This document shows positions 9,544-20,822 of a stretch of DNA of 64,000 bases, in pieces (position 1 is the first letter of the stretch; each line of letters begins with the position of its first letter). The stretch lies in contig NZ_KB902363.1 of NCBI RefSeq assembly GCF_000379525.1, positions 60,846 to 124,845 of the forward strand, in the 5' to 3' direction. This DNA is from Lamprocystis purpurea DSM 4197. GTDB taxonomy: Bacteria > Pseudomonadota > Gammaproteobacteria > Chromatiales > Chromatiaceae. Below the pieces are notes generated by a model. The model saw nothing but the letters and a program-made list of their open reading frames with translations. It had not been told where the DNA came from and ran no database searches. The position numbers and the translations under genes were made by a program.

Positions 9544-11289
9544 TCAGGACTCGATCATCTGGTCCAGGCCATGCCCCGGCCGCACCATGGGCAGCACGTT
9601 TTCCGCCTTGTCGACCCAGCAATCCACCACCATCGGGTGCGCATCGGCCAGGGCCAGGGCGATGCCTTCGTGCAGTTCCGCCGCGGTCGTGATCCGCAGG
9701 GTCTTGAGGCGCGGGTAGACGTGCTTCAACCCCAGCAGATTGGGAATCTGGCGGCGGCAGTCCTCGTCCATCTCGGTGCAGTCGCGATCGCAGTCGACGT
9801 TGCGGGAGAGACAGGTCTCGTAATGGTGCCCGTCGTCCATCATGTCCTCCCACTGGCGCACCATTCCCAGGTAGTTGTTGTTGAGCACAAAAATCTTGAG
9901 TGGAATCTGCTGCGCCACCACCGTGCCGAGCTCCTGGATGTTCATCTGGAAGCTGCCGTCGCCGTCGATCAGGACCACCGGCCGGGTCGGGTCGGCGAAC
10001 CAGGCGCCGATGGCCGCCGGCAGGCCGAATCCCATGGTCCCCAACCCGCCGGAGGAGACCCACTGGCGGGGGCGCTGGAAGCGGTAATACTGGGCCGCCC
10101 ACATCTGGTGCTGGCCCACTCCGGTGACCAGGGTGGCGTTGCCGCCGGTCAGCTCGGAGATGGCCTCAACGACCGCCTGGGGCTTGAGGTTGGGCATTGG
10201 CAGGTAAGGCATGGGCATCTGGGTGCGCCACTGCTGGATCAGGACCATCCAGTCCGGGTGGCTGGCGGTGCGCCCGGTGCCCAGCGCATAGTCGAGAAAG
10301 GCGTCCAGGCCGGCCACCAGATGGAGGTCGGTCGGCACTGTCTTGTCGATCTCGGACGGGTCGATGTCGACCTGGGCGATGCGTTTTCCCTTGGCGAATC
10401 CGCTGACCGCCACCCGATCATCGAAGCGCCCGCCGAGCGTCAGGATCAGGTCGGCGTCGCGCAGGGCATAGTTGGCCGGGATGGTGCCGTGCATGCCGGG
10501 CATGCCCAGATTGTGCGGATCAGCAAAAGGCACTGCCCCCAGGGCGTTGAAGGTGGTGGTCACCGGCACATCGAAGCGCTCGGCGAACCGGCACAGGGCG
10601 GCGGCGGCTTCCGCATGAATGATCCCGCCGCCGGCCTTGATCACCGGGCGTTGGGCGGTGGCCAGAGCGGCGAGGATGGCGTCGGCCTGGGCCGCGTCGA
10701 ACGGCACGGGCTCACGATGGCGCCGTCGCGGCGGATTGGTCTCGGTCACCTGCGCGAGTTGTACGTCCTTGCAAATGTCGACCACCACGGGTCCGGGCCG
10801 GCCATGAATGGCGAGCGCATAGGCTTCCCGCAGCACCCACTCCAGGTCGCGCACGTCCTTCACCAGATAATTGTGCTTGGAGATATGGCGGGTCAGGCCT
10901 ACCGTGTCCACTTCCTGAAAGGCATCGGTACCGATGGCCCGGCTCGGTACCTGGCCGGTGATGAACAGGGTTGGAATCGAATCCTTGTAGGCGTCCGCGA
11001 TGGGCGTAGTGAGGTTGGTTGAGCCCGGCCCCGAGGTCGCCAGGGCGACGCCCACCCGGCCGCTCACCCGCGCGTAGCCCTCAGCCGCGTGGCCGGCCCC
11101 GCCCTCCTGACGGCACATGATGAAGCGCGGGCAGGGTTCGCCGCGGCGCATCCGCTTGTTCAGCTCCACGTGCAGGGGGATGACGGCCCCGCCGGTGTGG
11201 CCGAAGATGACCTCGACGCCGAGATCGGTCAGCACGTCGAATAACAGGGCAGCGCCGGTGGGGTGAGTGGGGGTCTCTGGGGCGTTCAT
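9544..11289 (-). CDS. ilvB: Acetolactate synthase, large catalytic subunit (stand-alone)
   Basis: A ThDP enzyme that condenses pyruvate to acetolactate or acetohydroxybutyrate for branched-chain amino acids. The 581-residue protein has the catalytic glutamate in CRQEGGAGHAAEGYAR, the FAD/central domain (NALGAVPFADPHNLGMPGMHG) and the ThDP motif starting GDGSFQMN and closing with NNNYLGMVRQW. The start used is MNAPETP; an ATG six codons upstream (11307) is also possible. No regulatory subunit gene (ilvN/ilvH) is adjacent, so the regulator must be elsewhere or absent. ilvA lies 20 kb away. Confidence 0.9.
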   Translation of the reverse strand: MNAPETPTHPTGAALLFDVLTDLGVEVIFGHTGGAVIPLHVELNKRMRRGEPCPRFIMCRQEGGAGHAAEGYARVSGRVGVALATSGPGSTNLTTPIADAYKDSIPTLFITGQVPSRAIGTDAFQEVDTVGLTRHISKHNYLVKDVRDLEWVLREAYALAIHGRPGPVVVDICKDVQLAQVTETNPPRRRHREPVPFDAAQADAILAALATAQRPVIKAGGGIIHAEAAAALCRFAERFDVPVTTTFNALGAVPFADPHNLGMPGMHGTIPANYALRDADLILTLGGRFDDRVAVSGFAKGKRIAQVDIDPSEIDKTVPTDLHLVAGLDAFLDYALGTGRTASHPDWMVLIQQWRTQMPMPYLPMPNLKPQAVVEAISELTGGNATLVTGVGQHQMWAAQYYRFQRPRQWVSSGGLGTMGFGLPAAIGAWFADPTRPVVLIDGDGSFQMNIQELGTVVAQQIPLKIFVLNNNYLGMVRQWEDMMDDGHHYETCLSRNVDCDRDCTEMDEDCRRQIPNLLGLKHVYPRLKTLRITTAAELHEGIALALADAHPMVVDCWVDKAENVLPMVRPGHGLDQMIES

Positions 11290-11378
11290 GGTGATTCTGC
11301 GTTTCATGGGGAGCAGTGAGTCATGGCGACATGATCCCAGAAAAAGCGGTCAGCCGTAAGGCGGTTGCCGGAAATCGC

Positions 11379-11963
11379 CTAAGCTGCCAGGTAGCGCCGA
11401 TGCATCCGTTCGACCTGGGGTGCGAGTGCCTCAGGCCCGCCGCCGTTGTCGATGATGTCATCGGCCCCGGCCAGGCGCTGCGCGCGCGGGACCTGAGCCG
11501 CGATGATGCGGGCGACCTCCGCTTTACTCAGGCCGCTGCGTCGGCACACCCGGTCAATCTGGACCGACTCGGGGCAGTCCACGACCAGAATGCGGTCCAT
11601 CAGGGTCTGCTGGCCGGTCTCGAACAGCAGCGGGATCACCAGCACCGCGTAGGGGGTCGTCAGGCCCGCCGCCCGTTCCAGCATCAGGGCGCGGATCGGC
11701 GGGTGCAGGATGGATTCCAATCGCGTCCGCGCCGCGGCATCGGCGAAGACGCGCGCGCGCAGTGCCGCGCGGTCCAACTGCCCGTCGGGGAACAGGCAGT
11801 CGCTGAAGGCGCTGCCGATCCGCGCCAGGATCGGTGCGCCGGGTGCCGTCAGTTCGCGGGACAGCAGATCGGTGTCGATGACCCCGGCACCCAGCGCCGC
11901 GAGCTGATCGGCCACGGTGGATTTTCCGCTGCCGATTCCGCCGGTGAGGCCGACTTTGAACAC
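11379..11963 (-). CDS. coaE: Dephospho-CoA kinase
   Basis: Catalyses the last step of CoA synthesis. The P-loop GLTGGIGSGKST lies at the extreme N-terminus. DTDLLSREL, HPPIRALM and LLFET are further family motifs. A GTG start at 11963 gives 194 residues and a family-like N-terminus (MFKVGLTGG); the upstream ATG-like option at 12011 would overlap pilD by 35 bp. It follows pilD, a common gammaproteobacterial arrangement (pilB-pilC-pilD-coaE). Confidence 0.93.
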   Translation of the reverse strand: MFKVGLTGGIGSGKSTVADQLAALGAGVIDTDLLSRELTAPGAPILARIGSAFSDCLFPDGQLDRAALRARVFADAAARTRLESILHPPIRALMLERAAGLTTPYAVLVIPLLFETGQQTLMDRILVVDCPESVQIDRVCRRSGLSKAEVARIIAAQVPRAQRLAGADDIIDNGGGPEALAPQVERMHRRYLAA

Positions 11964-11976
11964 TGAGGTGATCGCC

Positions 11977-12864
11977 TTAGGCCAGACCGGACAGACGCAG
12001 ATAGGCGTCATTGATCTGCTGACCCCAGATCAGGCTGATCCATCCGGCCGTGGCCAGAAACGGCCCGAACGGCATCGGGTGTCCGGGTTGATGGCGACCG
12101 CCGATGATCAGCAGGGTGCCGAGCACCGCTCCGGCCACGGCGGAGAGGAGGATGATCTGCGGTAGGAACTGCCAGCCGAACCAGGCACCAAAGAGTCCGA
12201 GGAGCTTGAAGTCCCCGTAGCCCATGCCCTCCTTGCCGGTGACCAGACGAAAGAGCTGGAACACGGCCCACAGGCTCAGATAACCGGCCACGGCGCCGAT
12301 GATCGAGGACGCGCTGTCGGTGAACAGGCCGAACAGGCTCAATAGCAAACCGGCCCAGAGGAACGGGATGGTGATGCCGTCGGGCAGCAGCTGGGTGTCG
12401 TAGTCGATGACGGCGAGCGCGATCAGCCCCCAGGTCAGTGCCAGCGCGGCCGCCGTCTGCCAGCTCAAGCCGAAGTGCAGGACCACGACCAGGGTGAGGA
12501 GGGCAGTCAGTCCCTCGATCAGCGGATAGCGCGCGCTGATGCGAATCCCGCAGGCGGAACAGCGCCCGCGCAGGAACAGGTAGCTCAGGATCGGGATGTT
12601 CTCCAGCGCGCTGATGCGATGCCCGCAGGCCGGGCAGTGGGACGGCGGCTGCGCCAGATTCAGCACGGGTTCGTCGCCTTGCGTTTCGGTGCCGACAAAC
12701 TCGGCGCAGTCCCGACGCCAGCCCGCCTCCATCATCCGCGGCAGACGCAGGATGACGACGTTGAGAAAGCTGCCCACGATCAGCCCGAGTGCCAGGGTCG
12801 TCCCGTAGAGCAGGCTCGGGCTCTCTTGAAAAACGTCGATCCACTCCATCGTCAACTCCAGCAT
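11977..12864 (-). CDS. pilD: Prepilin peptidase / N-methyltransferase PilD
   Basis: An inner-membrane aspartyl protease that cleaves type IV prepilin leaders and methylates the new N-terminus. The 295-residue polytopic protein has the zinc-type cysteines CPACGHRI and CSACGIRIS in the first cytoplasmic loop and the catalytic aspartates in ALAVIDYDTQLLPD and GMGYGDFKLL. Its ATG overlaps the pilC stop by four bases (ATGA), so translation is probably coupled. Confidence 0.96.
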   Translation of the reverse strand: MLELTMEWIDVFQESPSLLYGTTLALGLIVGSFLNVVILRLPRMMEAGWRRDCAEFVGTETQGDEPVLNLAQPPSHCPACGHRISALENIPILSYLFLRGRCSACGIRISARYPLIEGLTALLTLVVVLHFGLSWQTAAALALTWGLIALAVIDYDTQLLPDGITIPFLWAGLLLSLFGLFTDSASSIIGAVAGYLSLWAVFQLFRLVTGKEGMGYGDFKLLGLFGAWFGWQFLPQIILLSAVAGAVLGTLLIIGGRHQPGHPMPFGPFLATAGWISLIWGQQINDAYLRLSGLA

Positions 12865-14123
12865 CAGACCACGGCCGCCAACTTGAAGATCGGCAGGTAC
12901 ATGGCGACCACCAGGCTGCCGACCAGACCGCCGATGACCACCATGATCATGGGTTCCAGCAGGCTGCTCAAGCTGTCTACCGCATTGTCGACCTGCTCCT
13001 CGTAGAAGTCCGCGACTTTGGCCAGCATGTCGTCCAGTGCGCCGGATTCCTCGCCGATGGCGGTCATCTGAATCACCATGTGAGGAAACAGGTTACGTTG
13101 GCGCATCGACAGTTGCAGTGCCTGCCCGGTGGCGACCTCTTCGCGCATTTTGAGGACCGCCTCCTGGTAGACGACATTGCCGGTGGCCCCCGCCACCGAT
13201 TCCAGGGCCTCCACCAGGGGCACGCCCGCGGCGAACATGGTGGATAGGGTCCGGGCGAAACGCGCCAATGAGGCCTTGTGGAGGATGCCGCCGATGATCG
13301 GGATTTTCAGCACCGTACGGTCCACGATATCGCGGAACTTGCGCGAGCGCTTGAAGACGTAAGCGATACCGTAGACGGCAGCACCCACCCCCAGGAAAAC
13401 GGCCCACCACCAGTCCCGCAAGATGTCGGAGGCGCCGATGACCAGCAGGGTGAAGGCCGGCAGATCGGCCCCGAAACTGCTGAACAGTTCCTTGAACTGT
13501 GGGATGACGAACATCAGGATCACGACCGTGACGATGATGGCCACTACGATGACCGCCGCGGGATAGAACAGGGCTTTCTTGATCTTACCCTTGATCGATT
13601 CGGTCTTTTCTTTGTAGGTCGCGATCTTGTCCAGCAGGATGTCGAGCACGCCCGCCTGTTCGCCGGCAGCGACCAGATTGCAGAACAGATCGTCGAAATA
13701 CAGCGGCTGTTTGCCCAGCGCCTCCGCCATCGCCGTGCCGCTTTCGATATCCTGCTTGATCGAGAGGATCAAATCCTGCATCGCCGGATTTTCATGTCCC
13801 CGGCCGACGATGTCGAACGCCTGAACCAGCGGCACTCCGGCGGCCATCATGGTGGAGAGTTGGCGGCTGAAGATGGCAATATCTCCAGCACCGATTTTTT
13901 TGCGCCCGCTGAAGAGCGGCTGGGCCTTCTTGGTGACCTTGGTGGGGTTGACTCCCTGGCGGCGCAGATCGGCCCGCACCACGGTGATGCTGGGCGCGCG
14001 CGTTTCGCCCTTGACCCGGCCGCCGCGTCGGTCGGTGCCCTCCCAGGCAAAGACGTAGGCCTTTTCAACCTTGGGCGGGGCCTTGTGTTGCGGCTTGGGT
14101 TTTTGGGTTGCAGCGAGTGCCAT
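12864..14123 (-). CDS. pilC: Type IV pilus inner-membrane platform protein PilC
   Basis: The platform protein on which PilB acts to assemble pilin. The 419-residue protein has two homologous GspF domains (about 75-200 and 280-400), seen as paired FSRQLSTMMAAGVPLVQAFD and FARTLSTMFAAGVPLVEALE segments, and three membrane spans. It lies 70 bp downstream of pilB and overlaps pilD. Confidence 0.96.
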   Translation of the reverse strand: MALAATQKPKPQHKAPPKVEKAYVFAWEGTDRRGGRVKGETRAPSITVVRADLRRQGVNPTKVTKKAQPLFSGRKKIGAGDIAIFSRQLSTMMAAGVPLVQAFDIVGRGHENPAMQDLILSIKQDIESGTAMAEALGKQPLYFDDLFCNLVAAGEQAGVLDILLDKIATYKEKTESIKGKIKKALFYPAAVIVVAIIVTVVILMFVIPQFKELFSSFGADLPAFTLLVIGASDILRDWWWAVFLGVGAAVYGIAYVFKRSRKFRDIVDRTVLKIPIIGGILHKASLARFARTLSTMFAAGVPLVEALESVAGATGNVVYQEAVLKMREEVATGQALQLSMRQRNLFPHMVIQMTAIGEESGALDDMLAKVADFYEEQVDNAVDSLSSLLEPMIMVVIGGLVGSLVVAMYLPIFKLAAVV

Positions 14124-14193
14124 GGGCGTTCAGTGACTTAGTGAAATGACTTGGTGCGTCGCGTGACGTGGTGAGTCTGTGGTGAGTCTCTGG

Positions 14194-15906
14194 TTAGTCT
14201 TTGGTGACGCGATTGATCTCTTCCAGGCTGGTCACCCCGGCCTTGACCTTGCGCAGCCCGGATTGGCGCAGGTCGGCGACGCCCTCGCGGGCGGCCTGAT
14301 CCGCCAATTGCAGCGAATTGCCGCCCTCCATGATGAGCCGGCCGATCGCCTCCGACACCTTCATGACCTGAAAGATACCGACTCGCCCCTTATAGCCCTT
14401 ATTGCAGCGTGGGCAACCGACCGGGCGGTAGATGGTAATGCCTTCCTCGATTTCTTCGTCCGTGAAGCCCTCCTCGCGCAAGGCTTCGCGGGGCACGTCC
14501 TCGGGTTGTTTGCAGTGTGGACACAGCCGCCGGGTCAGGCGTTGCGCCATGATCAGCAGGATCGCGGACGCGATATTGAACGGTGCGACACCCATGTTCG
14601 CGAGTCGCGTCAGTGACTGCGGGGCATCGTTGGTATGCAGCGTGGAGAGGACCAGGTGGCCGGTCTGGGCCGCCTTGACCGCGATTTCAGCGGTCTCCAG
14701 GTCGCGGATCTCACCAACCATGACGATATCCGGGTCCTGCCGCAGGAACGCGCGCAAGGCGGCGGGGAAGGTCAACCCGGTCTTGGTGTTGACATTGACC
14801 TGATTGATCCCCGGTACCTGAATCTCCACCGGATCCTCGGCCGTGGAGATGTTGACCTCCGGCTTGTTGAGAATGTTGATCGCGCTGTAGAGTGAGACGG
14901 TCTTCCCGGAGCCGGTCGGTCCGGTGACCAGGATCATGCCGTACGGCTTGGCGATGGCGGAGAGAAAGGCGTCGCGCTGCTCAGGCTCGAAGCCCAGCGC
15001 ATCGATACCCACTTGGGCCGACGACGAGTCGAGTATCCGTAAGACGACCTTTTCGCCGTACAGGCAAGGCAGGGTGTTGACGCGGAAGTCGATATCGCGC
15101 GTGCGGCTCAGTTTCAGCTTGATGCGCCCGTCCTGGGGCACCCGGCGTTCCGCGATGTTCATTCGCGACATGACTTTGAGTCGCGCCACCAGGCGCCCCG
15201 CGATGTTCAGCGGCGGGTTGGCGACCTCGCGCAGCAGCCCGTCCTGGCGAAAGCGGATGCGGAAGTATTTCTCGTAGGGTTCGAAGTGGATATCGGAAGC
15301 GCTGTTGGTGATGGCGTCCACCAGGATCTTGTTGACGTAGCGCACCACCGGGGCATCGTCCACGTTCACATCCGAGTCGTCGCGCTGCTCCTCATCCTCG
15401 TTGGCGATATCCAGGTTATCCAGGTCCGTATCCATGAGGTCAGTCATGGTGGTGTCCTGGGCATCGATGGCGCGGTCGATGGCGGCGGCGAGTTTGTCCT
15501 CCTCGACCAGCACGGCGTCGGTCGCGAGCCCCGTGTTGAAGCGGATTTCTTCCAGTGCCTGATCGTTGGTCGGGTCCGACAGGGCCAGGAAGATGCGGTT
15601 GCCGCGGCGGAACAAGGGCAGCGCCCGATGCTTGCGGATCAGCTTCTCGTCGACCAGGGTCAGCGGCAGATCGGCGAGATCGATCGCGGCCAGATCCAGC
15701 AGCGGAACACCGAACTCATGGGATGCCGCAATGGCGATGCGGCGGCTGTCGAGCATCTTCTGCTCGACCAGATAACGGACAAAGGGTTCGCGGCGGCGCA
15801 GCGACTCGGTGGTCGCGAAGTTGGCCTGCTCCTCGGTTAGCAGGCGGTCCCGGACCAAACGCCAGGCGAGGCCCGAGGGTTTCATGGTGGTCGGATTGGT
15901 CGCCAT
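14194..15906 (-). CDS. pilB: Type IV pilus assembly ATPase PilB
   Basis: The hexameric ATPase for pilus extension, 570 residues. An N-terminal GspE-N domain (about 30-150) is followed by an acidic linker. The core holds Walker A GPTGSGKT, the Asp box (FLRQDPDIVMVGEIRD), the His box (TGHLVLSTLHTNDA) and a tetracysteine zinc site (CPHC and CPRC). No pilA lies next to it. The pilB-pilC-pilD-coaE run is a typical gammaproteobacterial unit. Confidence 0.97.
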   Translation of the reverse strand: MATNPTTMKPSGLAWRLVRDRLLTEEQANFATTESLRRREPFVRYLVEQKMLDSRRIAIAASHEFGVPLLDLAAIDLADLPLTLVDEKLIRKHRALPLFRRGNRIFLALSDPTNDQALEEIRFNTGLATDAVLVEEDKLAAAIDRAIDAQDTTMTDLMDTDLDNLDIANEDEEQRDDSDVNVDDAPVVRYVNKILVDAITNSASDIHFEPYEKYFRIRFRQDGLLREVANPPLNIAGRLVARLKVMSRMNIAERRVPQDGRIKLKLSRTRDIDFRVNTLPCLYGEKVVLRILDSSSAQVGIDALGFEPEQRDAFLSAIAKPYGMILVTGPTGSGKTVSLYSAINILNKPEVNISTAEDPVEIQVPGINQVNVNTKTGLTFPAALRAFLRQDPDIVMVGEIRDLETAEIAVKAAQTGHLVLSTLHTNDAPQSLTRLANMGVAPFNIASAILLIMAQRLTRRLCPHCKQPEDVPREALREEGFTDEEIEEGITIYRPVGCPRCNKGYKGRVGIFQVMKVSEAIGRLIMEGGNSLQLADQAAREGVADLRQSGLRKVKAGVTSLEEINRVTKD

Positions 15907-16011
15907 TGGCTGCCTGTGCTGTCTGGTCGGCTGCGTTCTTGCGGGTGGCGATCACCCGCTTTCTTTCCGCGCGAGCGGCCATCAGACGGCCGCCGCGACG
16001 ACACCAGTGTG

Positions 16012-16866
16012 TTACCTGTTGACCGAAAATGCGAGCCTTACGTTGTTGGCCACCAGGCCGTTGTCTTTCTGTTCACTCTCATTGACATAAAACTCCAGGA
16101 TGGTCTCCCGGTTCATCAGCTGATCCTCGGTCACATCGTCAGCTAATTCATTGACATGACAGAAGACGCTGGTGTATGGCGAGCCCTCCGCCCGCGGGTC
16201 GGTGATCCACAGGTCGGGAGAAATGTGGTCCATGATGCGCAGGAACCCGTAACCCTTGTCGGCAATCCACTTGGTGCAGACGCCGCGCACACATGAGGCT
16301 GGCTTGCCCCAGTCGTTCCGCGGCTCATAGGAAACGGGCAGCAGGTCGGGAATCAGGAAACCGGAGTAGAACGCATCCACTTCCTGCTGGAGCTGGCGGG
16401 AGACGTTCTTGAAACCGATCAGTTCCACCCGGCAGCCCTTGTTTTGCAGGGCGTTCACGACCTGTATGAAATCGCCGTCACCGGTGACCAGGAGCACCTG
16501 ATCCAATTTATCGGCTTGCAGCATGGCATCGACCGCCATGTCGAGGTCGGCGTTGGCCTTGGTGGTCACGTTGCCGGCCTCGTCGGTGTAGCGGCGCACC
16601 AGCTTGACCGTGATCTTCCAGCCGAAGTCACGCACCATTTGCTGGTACGTACGTGATTTTTTTGCGTATTCCTGGTCTTCTCGGGCGCGTTCGGCGTCGA
16701 AGGCCATGTAAGTATTCAAACGCTGCAGCGCACAGTCCCCGCGCGCCGCGAAGCGGCGCAGGACGTCATAGCGCATTTGATAGCCGCCATTGTAGCGGAC
16801 ATTTTCGGCGTCGACGAAGACGCCCACACGGCAATAAGAACTCAAGCTGACCTCGGACAAATGCAA
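16012..16866 (-). CDS. NYN-domain protein fused to a cold-shock-like domain
   Basis: The 284-residue protein combines a LabA/PIN-like NYN domain (about 11-155) with a C-terminal cold-shock-like OB fold (about 190-282). Acidic metal-site residues are seen in GVFVDAENVRYN, KANADLDMAVDAML and LLVTGDGDFIQVVN. The OB part shows GVCTKWIADKGYGFLRI, SVFCHVNEL and a closing VANNVRLAFSV, the usual cold-shock pattern. NYN proteins are RNases or RNA-processing factors, so this looks like a nuclease with its own RNA-binding module. It stands alone between pilB and acs, on the same strand. Confidence 0.8.
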   Translation of the reverse strand: MHLSEVSLSSYCRVGVFVDAENVRYNGGYQMRYDVLRRFAARGDCALQRLNTYMAFDAERAREDQEYAKKSRTYQQMVRDFGWKITVKLVRRYTDEAGNVTTKANADLDMAVDAMLQADKLDQVLLVTGDGDFIQVVNALQNKGCRVELIGFKNVSRQLQQEVDAFYSGFLIPDLLPVSYEPRNDWGKPASCVRGVCTKWIADKGYGFLRIMDHISPDLWITDPRAEGSPYTSVFCHVNELADDVTEDQLMNRETILEFYVNESEQKDNGLVANNVRLAFSVNR

Positions 16867-16944
16867 AATGAAAGTGCGTCTTGAAGTAACGATGATCGGC
16901 GCTGAAAGTACACTTTCTGGTAAAGTTATGGTTCAGGGCGGTGA

Positions 16945-16967
16945 CCCCGCGCCCGCACGGCGCGGGG
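16945..16967 (-). terminator. GC-rich hairpin downstream of acs
   Basis: CCCCGCGCC and GGCGCGGGG form a 9-bp stem with a 5-base loop 22 bp after the acs stop codon. No T-run follows on the minus strand, so termination activity is uncertain. Confidence 0.4.
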
Positions 16968-16988
16968 TGTCCGCATGACAGTCTAGAC

Positions 16989-18935
<1,947 letters not shown>

Positions 18936-18958
18936 CTCGTATTTCCTCTCGTTTTCGG

Positions 18959-19001
18959 GTGGTGGTGAAGTGGTGGTGAAGTGGTGGTGAAGTGGTGTGA
19001 A
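18959..19001. repeat. 11-bp tandem repeat GTGGTGGTGAA
   Basis: Three perfect units (18959-18991) and a shortened fourth (18992-19001) lie 23 bp upstream of the acs start, in the 140-bp gap between hupR and acs. Unit number may vary between strains and could alter acs leader spacing. Confidence 0.8.
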
Positions 19002-19075
19002 TCAGCGGCGCCCAGGGTCTTGGTTGGCTTTCGTCAAGTGTGTCGTCGCGGGGAAGATAATACTAAACGCTCGTC

Positions 19076-20590
19076 CTAAGGGTTTCCAGGTAGGTTGACC
19101 GGCAGTCCATACCGTTCCAGCTTGTTGCGCAAGCCCATGCGCGACAGTCCCAAGGCGTCGGCCGCCCGGCTCTTGTTCCAGCCGTGGCGGGTCAGGGCCT
19201 CGCGCAGCAGGTGTTCCTCCAGCGCCTCGACCTGTTCCCTGAGGCCGCCCGCACCGGGCCTGGGGGGGGGCGAGTGGAGGGGCGAGTGGGGGGCTGAGGG
19301 CGGGCGGGTCGTCCCGGACGCAGCGTTCGCGCCCGCAGCGCCGTCGCGCACGCGCGGGTCGAGCAGTTCGATGCCTAACTGGTCGGTCGGGGTCATGATC
19401 AACATGCGCTGGATCTCGTTGCGCATCTCGCGCACGTTACCCGGCCAGTCGTAGGCCTGGAGACATTCGAGCACGTCGTCGTTGAAACCGCGACAGGGTT
19501 TTCCCAGGGTCTGGATCAGTTCGTTCAACAGGGCGCGGGCGAGCAGCGGGATGTCGACCCGGCGCTCGCGCAGTGGCGGCAGATGCAGGCAGACCCCGGC
19601 CAGGCGGTAGAACAAGTCTTCTCGGAAGCGTCCGACCCGAATGTCCTGCGCCAGATCCCGATTGGTGGCCGCGACCACGCGCACGTCCACCCGGCGGCGG
19701 CGGTTGCTGCCGACCGGCCGGACCTCGCCCTCCTGAAGAACGCGCAACAGCTTGACCTGAAACGCCGCGGAGACCTCGCCGATCTCGTCCAGAAAGATGG
19801 TCCCGCCGTCGGCCTGTTCGAAGAGCCCGATGCGGGCGTTGATGGCCCCGGTGAAGGCGCCGCGCTCATGGCCGAACAGCTCGCTCTCCAGAATGTCATC
19901 GGCGAGTGCGGCGCAGTTTTCCGCCACGAACGGCTTGTCGGCCCGCGGGCTGTTGTAATGGAGCCCGCGCGCGAACAGCTCTTTGCCGGTGCCGGACTCA
20001 CCGGTGAGCAGCACCGGCACGTCGTAGAGGGCGACCTGCGCCACCTGTTCGCAGACCCGGTTCAAGGGGCTCTGCGGGCCGCGAATGATGTTGTCGAGTC
20101 TGAAGTTGCGCTTGAGCTGAGCGCGGCGGTTTTGCATCCGCTGCTCCAGGGTGGGCGTCATGACCTTCATTTCCAAGGCCAGCAGTGCGTTTTCCCGCTG
20201 GAGTTGGTGCAGGCGACAAGCGTTGCGCACGGTGAGCAGCAACTGATCGGGGTGCCAGGGTTTGCTGATGAACTGATAGATTCCGGCGCGGTTGATGCCG
20301 TCGATCAGATCCTCGGCGTCCGTGTAACCGGAGAGGATCATGCGCACCACCTCCGGCCAGCGCTCGCGCACCCGGGTGAGAAACTCGACCCCGCTCATCT
20401 CCGGCATCCGCTGATCCGAGATGACGGCACGGATGTCGTCCTGCTCCAGCCAGCGCTCGGCTTCAGCGGCGCTGGCGGCGGTGCGGCAATCGAACTCCTC
20501 ATCGAGCGTGCGGTTGAGGGTGTCCAGAGACAAGACCTCGTCATCCACGACCAGGACGGTCGGTCGGAGCCTCGGGCGCGGGCCGGCCAT
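19076..20590 (-). CDS. hupR: NtrC-type response regulator HupR
   Basis: A three-domain regulator of 504 residues. The receiver domain (about 10-130) has VLVVDDE, phospho-acceptor Asp in AVISDQRMP and KPWHPDQ. The AAA+ domain (about 170-395) has Walker A GESGTGKE, the sigma-54 contact loop GAFTGA and DEIGEVSAAFQVKLLRVLQEGE. A Fis-type HTH closes it (NKSRAADALGLSRMGLRNKLERYG). A Pro/Ser-rich linker (about 430-455) separates the last two. The KPWHPDQLL segment and the location after hupH identify HupR, the regulator of uptake hydrogenase; the sensor HupT is not in the window. Confidence 0.9.
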   Translation of the reverse strand: MAGPRPRLRPTVLVVDDEVLSLDTLNRTLDEEFDCRTAASAAEAERWLEQDDIRAVISDQRMPEMSGVEFLTRVRERWPEVVRMILSGYTDAEDLIDGINRAGIYQFISKPWHPDQLLLTVRNACRLHQLQRENALLALEMKVMTPTLEQRMQNRRAQLKRNFRLDNIIRGPQSPLNRVCEQVAQVALYDVPVLLTGESGTGKELFARGLHYNSPRADKPFVAENCAALADDILESELFGHERGAFTGAINARIGLFEQADGGTIFLDEIGEVSAAFQVKLLRVLQEGEVRPVGSNRRRRVDVRVVAATNRDLAQDIRVGRFREDLFYRLAGVCLHLPPLRERRVDIPLLARALLNELIQTLGKPCRGFNDDVLECLQAYDWPGNVREMRNEIQRMLIMTPTDQLGIELLDPRVRDGAAGANAASGTTRPPSAPHSPLHSPPPRPGAGGLREQVEALEEHLLREALTRHGWNKSRAADALGLSRMGLRNKLERYGLPVNLPGNP

Positions 20591-20822
20591 GCTTCAGCGG
20601 CGCCCGCCCGACACCGCACGCGGGGCGCCGGCGCGGCGACTGGAATGGTTCGGGCAGGGGCGGTCCTGAAGCGCTCCGGCGGCTGTCGTCAGCGGCTCGG
20701 CGCGGTCGGGGAACGGCTCTTGTACACGCTTGACCATTGAACTCCAGGGAGTTGTAACGGTAAAGCCGCCATTATAAGTCCGATCGGTCTTCTGGGTTTG
20801 AATAGAACCTTAAGCCGACGCG

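Noticed and set aside
9571-11022. 483-codon plus-strand frame opposite the acetolactate synthase gene
   Set aside because: Antisense shadow; the minus strand encodes a complete ThDP enzyme with catalytic motifs.
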